Positions 24,270 to 32,711 are shown, counted from the first letter of the stretch. The stretch: 39,220 bases of DNA from Streptomyces sp. NBRC 110611 (GCF_001590865.1 NZ_BBUY01000010.1:223439-262658); one strand, 5' to 3'. The notes: generated by a model not told the origin, from the sequence alone. Translations and numbers: made by a program.

Positions 24270-25904
24270 ATGCTGCCGTTGCCACCGGCCGCCGACCTTG
24301 CCGACGGCCGTACGCACCCTCCCGCCTGCGGCCCGTTCCGTCGCCGCACCCGGTTGGTATGTCACGGTCTGCGGCGCGCGCTGCTCCGGATGGTCACCAT
24401 CGCGCTCGGCGTCGTCCTGCTGGCAGGCGCGCCGGCCACGCTCCTCCCAGCCGGCACGGCGCACGCGGCGGACCGTACGCTGGCCGGGGGGCGGCTCGAC
24501 TGGGCGATCAAGTCCTCTTTCCAGTCGTACGTCACCGGCCCTATCGCCCAGGGGAGTTGGCGCCTCACCGGCGGCTCGGCCACCGTCGGCGGGAGCCGCT
24601 TCCGCTTCCACTCGGCAACCGGCAGCTACGATCCGGACAGCGGTGCCTTCACCGCCGGCTACTCCGGAGGCGTGCACTTCACCGCCCACCGGAAACCGGA
24701 CGGCTCCTACGAACTCGACCTCACGATCAGCCGGCCCCGCGTCGCCCTCTCCGGCGGCAAGGGCACTCTCTACGCCGACATGACCAGCAAGGAGAAGGGC
24801 ACCGGCAAGGTCACCACGGCCGCCGGGGTGCCGCTGGCCACGCTCGACGCCAGTGGCCTCGACACCCGCGGCGGCGGCACCCCCGTCGCCCTCGACAATC
24901 TTCCGGCCACCCTCACCGCGCAGGGCGCCCGTGCCTTCGCCGGCTACTACCCCGCCGGTACGCCCCTCGACCCGGTCAGCTTCTCCGCCGACGTCCGCGT
25001 CGGGGGAGGGGGAGAGCCGGGCGACGGCACGGGGCACGGGACGGGGCATGGCCAGGGCGACAACAAGGCCGAGGGGGAGGACAAGGACCCGCACAAGGGT
25101 GAGGACACGGGCCAGGGCCAGGACGGCGGCAAGGGGGACGGTGACGGGGCATTCGCCGACGCGGCCGTGGACTGGGGCGTACGCCGGACCTTCCGGGAGT
25201 ACGTCACCGGCCCCGTCGCCCGCGGCCGCTGGCGGCTGAGCGACGGCGCCCAGGACGGTGGTGCGCTCTTCCGCTTCCCTGACGGCAGCGGTGCGTACGA
25301 CGCCCGACGGCACACACTCGACGCGCACTTCAGCGGTACGCTCCGCTTCACCGGTACCCACCTCGACCTCGCGCTGAGCGCTGTCACGGTGACCGTACGG
25401 GACGGCACGGGCACCCTCTCCGCCGATGTCACCACCGGGGCGACCGGCGGTAAGGGCGCCCCCATAATCGCCCGTAACACTCCGCTGGTCACTTTCGACG
25501 CCGGCCAACTGAGTGCCGACAACGGTCTGATCGCCGTCAAGGAAGCGCCGACGAAGCTGACGGCGGAAGGGGCGAAGGCGTTCGCGGGTATGTACCCGGC
25601 GGGCACGGCCATGGACCCGGTCTCGCTCGCCGTCGCCGTCAAGGAAGGCACTCGGCTGCCCGCACTGCCCGATCTCGGCAGCGATCCCACGTCGGCTCGC
25701 GCTCCGCAGACGAAGCCGCAGGCGGAGCCGAGGACGGCGGACCGGCCGGGGCAGGCGGCCGAGGAGGGGCACGCCGGCTCTGCGGCCCGGCCGTTGTCCC
25801 TGGTGGCGGGCGCCATCGTGCTCGCCGGTGCGGCCACCTTCCGTGTCCTGCGGACCCGTCGCCGCCGCGCGGCCCCGAACCCCCCGCCCCCGACCGGATC
25901 CTGA
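24270..25904 (+). CDS. HtaA-domain haem-binding surface protein, two domains
   Basis: The product has 544 residues from ATG 24270 (GGGGGCG upstream). A TTG at 24237 falls inside the iron box and is unlikely; ATG 24390 is a later option. A long N-region leads to a signal peptide (MVTIALGVVLLAGAPATLL, AHA site). Two HtaA domains follow. The first begins LAGGRLDWAIKSSFQSYVTGPIAQGSWRL, quoted as landmark at about residues 71-100. The second begins AAVDWGVRRTFREYVTGPVARG. They are joined by an acidic/Lys/Gly-rich linker (EGEDKDPHKGEDTGQGQDGG). HtaA domains bind haem and pass it on. The C-terminus has a membrane helix (SLVAGAIVLAGAATFRVL) and an Arg cluster but no LPXTG/LAXTG, so it is probably membrane- rather than wall-anchored. 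It is likely iron-regulated through the box at 24226. Confidence 0.9.
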   Translation: MLPLPPAADLADGRTHPPACGPFRRRTRLVCHGLRRALLRMVTIALGVVLLAGAPATLLPAGTAHAADRTLAGGRLDWAIKSSFQSYVTGPIAQGSWRLTGGSATVGGSRFRFHSATGSYDPDSGAFTAGYSGGVHFTAHRKPDGSYELDLTISRPRVALSGGKGTLYADMTSKEKGTGKVTTAAGVPLATLDASGLDTRGGGTPVALDNLPATLTAQGARAFAGYYPAGTPLDPVSFSADVRVGGGGEPGDGTGHGTGHGQGDNKAEGEDKDPHKGEDTGQGQDGGKGDGDGAFADAAVDWGVRRTFREYVTGPVARGRWRLSDGAQDGGALFRFPDGSGAYDARRHTLDAHFSGTLRFTGTHLDLALSAVTVTVRDGTGTLSADVTTGATGGKGAPIIARNTPLVTFDAGQLSADNGLIAVKEAPTKLTAEGAKAFAGMYPAGTAMDPVSLAVAVKEGTRLPALPDLGSDPTSARAPQTKPQAEPRTADRPGQAAEEGHAGSAARPLSLVAGAIVLAGAATFRVLRTRRRRAAPNPPPPTGS

Positions 25905-25926
25905 CCCCTCGCCGCACGCCCTCGCG

Positions 25927-26019
25927 CCCCTTTCCCCTCGCACCCCTTCCCCCTTTTCCCTCTCGCCCCCTTTTCCTCCTTTCCCCTTCCACCTCTCCCT
26001 CTTTCCTCGACCCCCTTTC
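25927..26019 (+). other. Polypyrimidine tract between HtaA genes
   Basis: About 93 bases carry only a handful of purines on the plus strand (runs such as CCCCTTCCCCCTTTTCCC). The tract occupies most of the 160-bp gap between the two HtaA genes. It is unlike typical streptomycete intergenic DNA. No hairpin terminator was seen in this gap, so the two genes may be co-transcribed. Confidence 0.8.
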
Positions 26020-26064
26020 ACATATCCACTCCGCTATCCACTCCACGAAGGAGACGTCACACTC

Positions 26065-27645
26065 ATGCCCGCCACACGCAGATCCCTCGCCTTTGTCGCG
26101 GCGCTCGCCACCACCGCGGCGCTGGGCATGCCGTCCGTGGCCCTCGCCGCCGGCGGGGAATCCGGAGCCGCACGGATCGACTTGAAGCACGGCACTCTCG
26201 ACTGGGGAGTGAAGGAGTCGTTCCGCAAGTACGTCAGCGGGATCGCATTCGGCACGATCACGGCCGCCGACGGCGCCGAACAGGCCCCGGAAAACGGCCC
26301 GTTCACCTTCACCGGCGGTACCGGAAGCTACGACACCGGAAGTCATGCCGTTGCCGCCACCTTCCAGGGCAGCGTCCGCTTCACCTCGCGGTTTCACGGT
26401 TTCGACATCAAGCTGGCCGACCTCAAGGTGTCGACACACGGAACCGACGGCACCATCACCGCCGATATCACCGCGTCCGGTAAGACCCAGGACGATGTCG
26501 CCCTGGCCTCGCTGAACTTGGGCGGGGTACAGCCCGGCAGTGGTGCGGACGGGGCGATGACCTTCGCGGGAATCCCCGCGAAACTGACCGCCGAGGGCGC
26601 GAAGGCCTTCAACGGCATGTACCGGGAGGGCCAGGAACTCGATCCCGTCAGCTTGTCCGTCACTCCGGCGACATCCACCGGCAAGCCCGCCCCGGCCCCG
26701 GCCCCGGACCCACACCCGGCCCCGGCTCCGGGCCCGGCCACGAACCCGGATCACGAGCGCACTCCGGACCAGATACCGCCCGCTCGGCATCCGGCGGAAC
26801 GGCCGGCCACCAAGGCCGCTACGGCCGCCACCGGAGAGATCGTCGACGGTGCCCTCGACTGGGGCGTCAAGAAGTCCTTCCGGGACTATGTCACCGGACC
26901 GATCGGCGGCGGAAAGGCCGAAACGGACGGTGGCGCCGCGGCGTCCGGCGCCGGCTACCGCTTCCCGAAGGGCCACGGTACGCACGACGCCACGAAGGCC
27001 ACCCTGGACGCCGGCTTCAACGGCTCCGTACGGTTCCTCGCCCACTCCGGTGCCCTGGACCTGAAGTTCGGCAACCTCAAAGTCAAGGTGCAAGGCAGCA
27101 AGGGCACGCTGACCGCCGATGTGTCCGCCAAGTCCCGCACGTCCGGCAAGGTCACCACCACCGACGCCATGCCGGTTGCCGACCTGAAGGTCCCGTCGGG
27201 CGCGCTCAACCCGGCCAAGGGCGTCGTCACGCTCGACAAGGTCCCGGCCACGCTCACCGCTGCGGGCGCCACGGCTTTCGACAACATGTACAAGCCGGGA
27301 CAGGCCCTGGACCCGGTGACGCTCGTCGTCTCCGTGGACAAGAACGCCCAGCTTCCGAGCGGTGAAAACGATTCGGCCAACGGTGGTTCCGGTTCCGGTT
27401 CCGGTTCCGGTTCTGGTACCGGTTCCGGTGCCACCGCCTCAGGCTCAGGTTCTGGCTCTGGTGCTGGTGAGGCGTCGGCGGTCGGCGGATCCGGGTCGCC
27501 CAGCTTCAGCAGCGGCACCGGCGGCGGTGCCCTCGCCGCCACCGGCTCCAGTGTCCCCAGCGGCACCCTGCTCGGTACCGCCACGGCCCTGGTCCTCGCT
27601 GGAGGCGCCACGGTGTACGCGGCCCGGCGCCGCACCACTCGTTAG
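26065..27645 (+). CDS. HtaA-domain haem-binding protein with LAATG sorting signal
   Basis: The product has 526 residues from ATG 26065, with GAAGGAG at 26047-26053 and an immediate signal peptide (MPATRRSLAFVAALATTAAL, ALA site). The first HtaA domain (about 35-200) begins HGTLDWGVKESFRKYVSG. The second (about 260-430) begins VDGALDWGVKKSFRDYVTGPIG. Both contain the late LTAEGAKAF/LTAAGATAFDNMY segment typical of the family. A Pro/Ala linker separates them. A Gly/Ser repeat stalk leads to LAATG (490-494), a hydrophobic segment and RRRTTR. That is the signal recognised by class E sortases, so the protein should be covalently wall-linked. It complements the membrane-anchored paralogue upstream and hmuTUV in haem capture. 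Confidence 0.92.
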   Translation: MPATRRSLAFVAALATTAALGMPSVALAAGGESGAARIDLKHGTLDWGVKESFRKYVSGIAFGTITAADGAEQAPENGPFTFTGGTGSYDTGSHAVAATFQGSVRFTSRFHGFDIKLADLKVSTHGTDGTITADITASGKTQDDVALASLNLGGVQPGSGADGAMTFAGIPAKLTAEGAKAFNGMYREGQELDPVSLSVTPATSTGKPAPAPAPDPHPAPAPGPATNPDHERTPDQIPPARHPAERPATKAATAATGEIVDGALDWGVKKSFRDYVTGPIGGGKAETDGGAAASGAGYRFPKGHGTHDATKATLDAGFNGSVRFLAHSGALDLKFGNLKVKVQGSKGTLTADVSAKSRTSGKVTTTDAMPVADLKVPSGALNPAKGVVTLDKVPATLTAAGATAFDNMYKPGQALDPVTLVVSVDKNAQLPSGENDSANGGSGSGSGSGSGTGSGATASGSGSGSGAGEASAVGGSGSPSFSSGTGGGALAATGSSVPSGTLLGTATALVLAGGATVYAARRRTTR

Positions 27646-27688
27646 CCGACGACTCACCCCCCAGCAGGAGATCTCTGCCTGGAAGGAG

Positions 27689-27731
27689 CCGCTGGAGCCG
27701 GGCCGCCCTCGGGCCAGTCCGGCTCCAGCGG
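27689..27731. terminator. Hairpin after the HtaA operon
   Basis: A 13-bp perfect stem (CCGCTGGAGCCGG with CCGGCTCCAGCGG) and a 17-nt loop lie 43 bp after the HtaA stop. They sit between convergent genes, so the hairpin may terminate from both sides. Confidence 0.75.
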
Positions 27732-27773
27732 CCGGGCGCCGGCGGCGTCGGCCCGCTCCGCTGCGGTGCGCCG

Positions 27774-27815
27774 TCCAGGGGCCACCCGATGCAGCCATCC
27801 AGGGGCTACCCGATG
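27774..27815. repeat. 24-bp tandem duplication at a gene 3' end
   Basis: TCCAGGGGCCACCCGATG and TCCAGGGGCTACCCGATG lie 24 bp apart. The second copy contains the TAG stop of the minus-strand isomerase-like gene. In the first copy the equivalent codon is TGG. Confidence 0.8.
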
Positions 27816-28525
27816 ACGAGCGGGAGCTTCGTCGTCAGCTCGCCCAGTTCGGCCTTCTCCGTGTCGGTGGGGGCGCGACGCCCGGTGCCGATCAGGAGCG
27901 CTTCCCGGTCGGAGAGTGACGCGGGGAACGCGGACCCGGCGATCTCTTCCAGCATGTCGCGGGATCGGGCGAGCCCCTCCGCGGTGGGGCCTGTCCTGCC
28001 CGAACTGAGTGGAGAGCCGGGGGAGGGTTCCCCCGCGTCCGGGAGGTGTGCGATCAGGTCGAGGTGGTGCAGCGTCCACTCCAGGACGTATGCGGAGAGG
28101 TAGTCGCCCGCGGTGAGAATCTTGTTCTGGGTGCTGACCGGGAGGTCCGGGTCGGCGAGTTGGGCGGCGCGGCCGGCGGCGGAGCCGAGATCGTCGAGGT
28201 GGAACTTGAGCAGCCGGGGCTCCTCGTACGCGGCGGCCAGCCGGACGATCAGCGCGTCGAGCGGGTCGTCGCCGGTCGGTGGTGTATCGGCGACGTCCCA
28301 GTAGGTCACCGCGTCGTGAGTCGGTTCCGATTCGGCGGGGGTCACGAGGGTGATCAGGACGTCCTGAGCATCGATGATCAGATGGCACACCAGGTCCCGT
28401 ACGAGCCAGCCGGCGCAGCCGGACGGCCGCACGAAGTCCTCGTCCGGGAGTTCGGCGACCGCCGTACGCAACGCCGTCCAAGAGCGTGAGAAGAGATCCA
28501 CGTCGGCAAGGTAGTGCGGTACCAC
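27806..28525 (-). CDS. Mycothiol-dependent maleylpyruvate isomerase family protein
   Basis: The product has 239 residues from GTG 28525 (TTG 28537 would add four). It has the DinB-like four-helix MDMPI N-terminal domain. VRDLVCHLIIDAQ supplies the first metal-ligand His, and LEWTLHHLDL supplies the E...H pair, so the metal triad seems intact. SGCAGWLVRDLV is the usual helix-2 motif. Family members use mycothiol as cofactor for isomerisation, detoxification or other thiol chemistry, which fits an actinomycete. The substrate is unknown. The C-terminus (LSDREALLIGTGRRAPTDTEKAELG) is the short tail often seen in this group. It lies 89 bp from the following minus-strand beta-propeller gene. Confidence 0.82.
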   Translation of the reverse strand: MVPHYLADVDLFSRSWTALRTAVAELPDEDFVRPSGCAGWLVRDLVCHLIIDAQDVLITLVTPAESEPTHDAVTYWDVADTPPTGDDPLDALIVRLAAAYEEPRLLKFHLDDLGSAAGRAAQLADPDLPVSTQNKILTAGDYLSAYVLEWTLHHLDLIAHLPDAGEPSPGSPLSSGRTGPTAEGLARSRDMLEEIAGSAFPASLSDREALLIGTGRRAPTDTEKAELGELTTKLPLVIG

Positions 28526-28614
28526 ACAGGCGGACAAACGCTTTTGGCCGTGGACTCGCGCTCTCGGGTTCTCGGGCCCTCGGACGGCCGGCGGGGGCGG
28601 CGTACGTCCCGTGC

Positions 28615-29727
28615 TCAGCCGGCCCCGTGCCGGGGAACGGTGACCTTCACGATGCGGCCGGAGGCTTCGGAGACGAACAGGGCGCGCTGTGCGCTGTGAT
28701 CACCGAAGCCGCGGGCGAGCCGCACGCTGGTCGGCATGCGCAGGCCGGTCGCGAGGATGCAGGAGCGGCCGGTGGTGGGTTCCACCTGGATGAGTTCGCC
28801 GTCCCGGAAGGAGGTGACGAGCAGATTGCCGTCGAAGGCGGTGAGGTCGTCAAGGAGTTTGATGTCGAAGGGGCGGGGGCTGAGGTGGGTGACCGTGGTG
28901 TGGTGGGCGGGATCGTTCAGGGGGATCCGTACGACGGGGGAGGCGGCGTTGGTGAGGACGCTCGCGTACAGCTGGTCGCCGACGATCTGCAGGCCGTTGG
29001 TGCCGAAGATGTTCGCGGCCCGTGTCCACTTCTCGTCCGTCGTGCCGTCCGGGCGAATCTTGAGGATGCCGGTGGCCAGTTCGCGGCCGAGGTAGAAATT
29101 GCCGTCGGCGTCGATGGCCAGACCGTTGACACCGGACACCCCGTCCACCACCTTCACCGGTTTCGGCGTGGCGGCGGTCGGGTCGAAGCGGAGGATGCCG
29201 CCGCCCGAGACCCATGAAGTCAGGGGATTCAAGCCGAAGTTGACATACATCATCCCGTCGGGTCCACGCCGGATGCCGCCGGGTCCGTTCACCGGGAAGC
29301 TGGTCCTGAGCGTCCCGTCGGGGGCGTACCCCTCGACCCGGTGCCGGGTGACGTGCGAGACCCAGAGTGTGCCGTGCCCGTCGAACTCCAGGTTCTCCCG
29401 CCAGTCGAGCAGGGGTGGGCCGCCCGCCCGGAATACCTCCGTGTGTGCCTGTTGTGCGCACCGGTCGAGGGGTGCGGTGGTGGGTGCGGGTGCCTTGACT
29501 GCCGACGAGGTGCGGGACGTGGCCGTCGGTGCTTGGGGCGTGGCCGCCGACGCCGGTGGGGCGGTGAGTGTCAGTGCGGAGGCCAGGACTGCCGTGCAGG
29601 CCGTCCGCCGCAGGAAGGCCGCCACACGGGGGTGGTGCGTCAGAGCCCTCCTCTGTTCCGGCTCCGGACGCGCGGTGGGTTTGCCGGTGGGTCCGCCAGT
29701 GGGCCCACCGGTGGGCTTTCTGTTCAT
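28615..29727 (-). CDS. Secreted SMP-30/NHL-like beta-propeller protein
   Basis: ATG 29727 is preferred because GAGGG sits 5 bp upstream. ATG 29739 is in frame, and longer starts are implausible. The product has 370 residues. The first ~15 include GGPTGGPTGKPT repeats, then a signal peptide (RRTACTAVLASALTLTAPPASA). The mature part is a six-bladed propeller with repeating elements such as NLEFDGHGTLWVSHVTRHRV, GGIRRGPDGMMYVNFGL, NGLAIDADGNFYLGRE and TNGLQIVGDQLYASVL. That fits the SMP-30/gluconolactonase/NHL group. It could be an extracellular lactonase or a binding propeller; active-site residues cannot be assigned by eye. Confidence 0.82.
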   Translation of the reverse strand: MNRKPTGGPTGGPTGKPTARPEPEQRRALTHHPRVAAFLRRTACTAVLASALTLTAPPASAATPQAPTATSRTSSAVKAPAPTTAPLDRCAQQAHTEVFRAGGPPLLDWRENLEFDGHGTLWVSHVTRHRVEGYAPDGTLRTSFPVNGPGGIRRGPDGMMYVNFGLNPLTSWVSGGGILRFDPTAATPKPVKVVDGVSGVNGLAIDADGNFYLGRELATGILKIRPDGTTDEKWTRAANIFGTNGLQIVGDQLYASVLTNAASPVVRIPLNDPAHHTTVTHLSPRPFDIKLLDDLTAFDGNLLVTSFRDGELIQVEPTTGRSCILATGLRMPTSVRLARGFGDHSAQRALFVSEASGRIVKVTVPRHGAG

Positions 29728-29857
29728 ATCAACCCTCATGAAAAGCAGGGTAGTTGGGCATATGGCGGTGGGCCATGGTGCCCATGGGGCGGGCTGCGCG
29801 AACGAGGCGAGACGATTCGTCTTGCCAGGGTGGCTTCCGGGGGGTACGGTGCTGCGC

Positions 29858-29878
29858 ATGGGTTCCCTGTTTCTGTGA
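29858..29878 (+). other. Possible leader peptide (MGSLFL) upstream of the ABC-F gene
   Basis: This 6-codon ORF lies 163 bp upstream of the ABC-F start and has GGGGGGTACGG upstream of its ATG. Resistance-type ABC-F genes are often controlled by drug-induced stalling on a short leader ORF, so it is worth noting. The 314-bp divergent region 29728-30041 contains no other gene, and no clear promoter was identified. Confidence 0.25.
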
Positions 29879-30029
29879 TGACCGGGCGCGTGGCCGCGTC
29901 GAGCTGAGCTCCGCCGCCACCGTCGCCCTCCCGTGTGCCGACGCCCCGTGCGGGCCCGCCAGGTACGCGGACGTGTCATCGACCTCTGCCATCTGACATC
30001 TGCCCCGGCGGTCTTGTCGCCGAGAACAA

Positions 30030-30041
30030 GGGGGTACCCCC
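30030..30041 (+). promoter_or_regulatory. Palindrome covering the ABC-F ribosome-binding site
   Basis: GGGGGTACCCCC is a perfect palindrome ending directly at the ATG at 30042. The purine-rich AAGGGGG (30028-30034) is the only ribosome-site candidate and forms its left arm. Pairing with CCCCC, in cis or between transcripts, would mask it. Confidence 0.5.
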
Positions 30042-31817
30042 ATGCACGCCTCTTCGACTTCTCCCTTTTCCTCCCCCTCCTCTTCCTCTCCCTCCGTCGC
30101 CTCCACTGCCTCCCCCTTCGCCGCTGCCGCCTCTGTCCGCACCGCGCAGCTGGCGTTCCACGACGTCACCAAGCGCTACGCCGACCATGTCGTCCTCGAC
30201 GGGGTCTCGTTCGCCGTCAAACCAGGGGAGAAGGTGGGTGTCGTCGGCGACAACGGGTCGGGGAAGTCCACGCTCCTGAAGCTGATGTCCGGGCGGCTGG
30301 CGGCTGACAACGGCGAGGTGACCGTCCGCGCGCCCGGCGGTACCGGCTACCTCGCGCAGGCCCTGGAGCTGCCGCCGCAGGCCACCGTCCAGGACGCCGT
30401 TGATCTCGCCCTGGCCGACCTTCGTGACCTCGAAGTGCGCATGCGCCGGGCCGAGGCCGACCTGGGCCGCCGGGACGTGGAGGCCGGGCTCGACGGCGCC
30501 CTCGCGGTCTACGCGGACCTGGTGGAGCGCTACGAGGCGCGCGGCGGATACGCGGCCGAGGCACGGGTGGACAGCGCCCTGCACGGCCTCGGGCTGCCGA
30601 CCCTGGCGCGCGGCAGGCGGCTGGGCACCCTGTCCGGTGGTGAGCGGTCCCGACTGGCGCTGGCCGCCACGCTCGCCTCCCAGCCGGAACTGCTCCTGCT
30701 GGACGAGCCGACCAACGACCTGGACGACCAGGCCGTGAGCTGGCTGGAGGAGCACCTGCGGGCTCACCGGGGCACCGTGGTCGCGGTCACCCATGACCGG
30801 GTGTTCCTGGAACGGCTCACCGCCACCGTCCTGGAAGTCGGCTCCGGCACGGTCTCGCGATACGGGGACGGATACGACGGCTATCTCGCCGCCAAGGAGG
30901 CCGAGCGCCGGCGGCGGCTACGGGAGTACGAGGAGTGGCGGGCCGAACTGGCCCGCAACCGGCGGCTGGTGGAATCCCAGGTGGCGCGGCTGAACGGCAT
31001 ACCGCGCAAGCTGCCGTTCGCCGTCTTCGGCCATGGCGCCTTCCGGTCGCGTGGCCGCGGACACGGTGCGATGGGCCGTATCCGCAACGCCAAGGCGCGC
31101 CTGGAGCGGCTGACGGACGACCCCGTCGCCCCGCCCGCGGCCCCGCTCGTCTTCACCGCCCGTATCGCCACGGCGGCCGGGCAGGAGAAGACTCCGGGCG
31201 AAGTGCCGACGCCATCGTGCCAGGTGGCGGCCGAAGTCCTCGGCCTGCATGTCGGGGGTCGCCTTCGGCTGCCCGCACTGCACCTGGGGGCCGCCCAACG
31301 GCTGCTGGTCACCGGGCCCAACGGGGCGGGCAAGAGCACCTTGCTGCGGGTGCTGGCCGGGGAACTGCGGCCGGACAGCGGATCGGTACGGGTACCCGGG
31401 CGCGTCGGGCACCTGCGGCAGGAGGGGACGCCCTGGGCCCCGGATCTGACCGTGCTGCAAGCGTTCGCCCAGGGGCGCGCGGGAACGGAGGACGAGCACG
31501 CTCAATCCCTGCTCTCGCTCGGCCTGTTCGGACCGGCGGAGCTGCGGCTACGGGTGGGGGAGCTGTCGTACGGTCAGCGGCGCCGGATCGAACTGGCCCG
31601 GCTCGTCGTCGAGCCGGTGGACCTGCTGTTGCTGGACGAGCCGACCAACCATCTGTCTCCCGCCCTCGTCGAGGAACTGGAACGGGCACTGGCCGACTAC
31701 CGGGGCGCCGTGGTGGTCGTCACCCATGACCGCCGGATGCGCTCCCGGTTCACCGGCTCCCACCTCGCGCTGCGGGACGGCCGGGTCGCGCATTTCCGCG
31801 AGGGCGACCGGAGCTGA
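30042..31817 (+). CDS. ABC-F family ATPase, antibiotic-resistance type
   Basis: The product has 591 residues with two ABC domains and no membrane segment. Domain 1 has GDNGSGKST, LSGGERSRLALAATL and LLLLDEPTNDLD. Domain 2 has GPNGAGKST, LSYGQRRRIELARLV and LLLLDEPTNHL. The linker between them is a basic helical hairpin (REYEEWRAELARNRRLVESQVARLNG, quoted as landmark) with an extended tip. This is the P-site-tRNA interaction motif of ABC-F proteins, which bind the ribosomal E site and dislodge antibiotics or relieve stalling. Streptomycete relatives include TlrC-type macrolide resistance proteins. The drug class cannot be told by eye. The N-terminus is odd: ~30 Ser/Pro/Ala residues (SPFSSPSSSSPSVASTASPF) from a polypyrimidine DNA tract. 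It is not an exporter, so it is not the lasso transporter. Confidence 0.92.
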   Translation: MHASSTSPFSSPSSSSPSVASTASPFAAAASVRTAQLAFHDVTKRYADHVVLDGVSFAVKPGEKVGVVGDNGSGKSTLLKLMSGRLAADNGEVTVRAPGGTGYLAQALELPPQATVQDAVDLALADLRDLEVRMRRAEADLGRRDVEAGLDGALAVYADLVERYEARGGYAAEARVDSALHGLGLPTLARGRRLGTLSGGERSRLALAATLASQPELLLLDEPTNDLDDQAVSWLEEHLRAHRGTVVAVTHDRVFLERLTATVLEVGSGTVSRYGDGYDGYLAAKEAERRRRLREYEEWRAELARNRRLVESQVARLNGIPRKLPFAVFGHGAFRSRGRGHGAMGRIRNAKARLERLTDDPVAPPAAPLVFTARIATAAGQEKTPGEVPTPSCQVAAEVLGLHVGGRLRLPALHLGAAQRLLVTGPNGAGKSTLLRVLAGELRPDSGSVRVPGRVGHLRQEGTPWAPDLTVLQAFAQGRAGTEDEHAQSLLSLGLFGPAELRLRVGELSYGQRRRIELARLVVEPVDLLLLDEPTNHLSPALVEELERALADYRGAVVVVTHDRRMRSRFTGSHLALRDGRVAHFREGDRS

Positions 31818-31955
31818 CGGCCAGGCCACTGGGCCGCGTCGTCATCCCGGGCCCCGTCGTGTGAGGGTTGTCCTTCCGGTACGGCATCGGGGCGAGAGCT
31901 GGACGGTTGCGGGACCGGAAACGGAAGAAGTCACAGGAAGGGAAGGAGCTACGGC

Positions 31956-32669
31956 ATGGGCAGCAGCCAGGGGACGGGGAGAACCCGGGGGAGGGGAGGC
32001 GGGATACCCGCCCCTGAGACGGAGAGGCATGTGGCGCGGATGCGGCAGGACCGGTGGAGGCGGCCGCTCCGGGCTCGACCGGACGGCATGGCGTGGGCAC
32101 CCGTCACCACACTGCTGGTCCTCTCCCTGAGCGCGACCTGTGGGGTGATGACCCAGGCTCAGCCGGCGGCCGCGACCGGACTCCACTCGGGCCCGGTGGC
32201 GGCGACGCCTTCCGCTTCCGCCCGTACGCCGGGGCCCGGCGCACCCGCGAACGTCAGGATCAGTGAGGGGCAGGTCGGCGAGGTCGGGCCCGGGGGGACC
32301 CTCACCTACCCGAGCGTGACGAGTTGCCTGACGGTGACCGTCCGCCTCCGGGGCGGCGGAATGGTGGGCGCGCACGCCAGCCTGTTCCAGGTGCCGGGGG
32401 AGTACCGGTCGGACCGGATCCTCGCGGCGGTCGGGCAGCGCATCGGCGCGCGGGCGGTACGTGCGGTGGAGGTCAGGGGTGCCGTCGGTGCCTGGCACCC
32501 GAGCTACTTCGCCAAGGCGATCGAGAGCCACGCGGAGGGCGAGCGGGTACCCGTACCCACCGAGCCCGACCCGGACGGCCTGGCCAGGGCGGTGGCGGAC
32601 GGACTCGGGGTGCCGCGGGACAAGGTGACGGTCGAGGACCTTCCCGACGGCGACCAGACGGTGAGCTGA
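31956..32669 (+). CDS. Secreted or membrane-anchored protein with CheD-like Cys/His pattern
   Basis: The product has 237 residues from ATG 31956 with a strong GGAAGGAG site. A basic, Arg-rich N-terminus precedes a hydrophobic segment (about 46-68), acting as signal peptide or anchor, so the rest is outside the cell. After a Pro/Ala linker, residues 100-185 read ISEGQVGEV, TLTYPSVTSCLTVTVRLRG, GGMVGAHASLFQVPGEYRSD and ILAAVGQRIGARAVRAVEVRGAVGAW. The order and spacing recall CheD-family deamidases (GLGSC...GGLAHvmLP, then a Gly-Ala helix and the K.xGGA strand). Cys124 and His140 would be the catalytic pair, 16 apart. No chemotaxis genes are nearby. The family call is a remote-similarity inference; otherwise this is a hypothetical secreted protein. 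Confidence 0.78.
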   Translation: MGSSQGTGRTRGRGGGIPAPETERHVARMRQDRWRRPLRARPDGMAWAPVTTLLVLSLSATCGVMTQAQPAAATGLHSGPVAATPSASARTPGPGAPANVRISEGQVGEVGPGGTLTYPSVTSCLTVTVRLRGGGMVGAHASLFQVPGEYRSDRILAAVGQRIGARAVRAVEVRGAVGAWHPSYFAKAIESHAEGERVPVPTEPDPDGLARAVADGLGVPRDKVTVEDLPDGDQTVS

Positions 32670-32711
32670 GCCGAGCGGCCGTCGTGCGCGGGGGCGGCGG
32701 CCGGACGCGGA

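Noticed and set aside
30042..31817. ABC protein as exporter of the lasso peptide
   Set aside because: It has two ATPase domains with a tRNA-interaction-type linker and no membrane segments; ABC-F proteins are ribosome factors.
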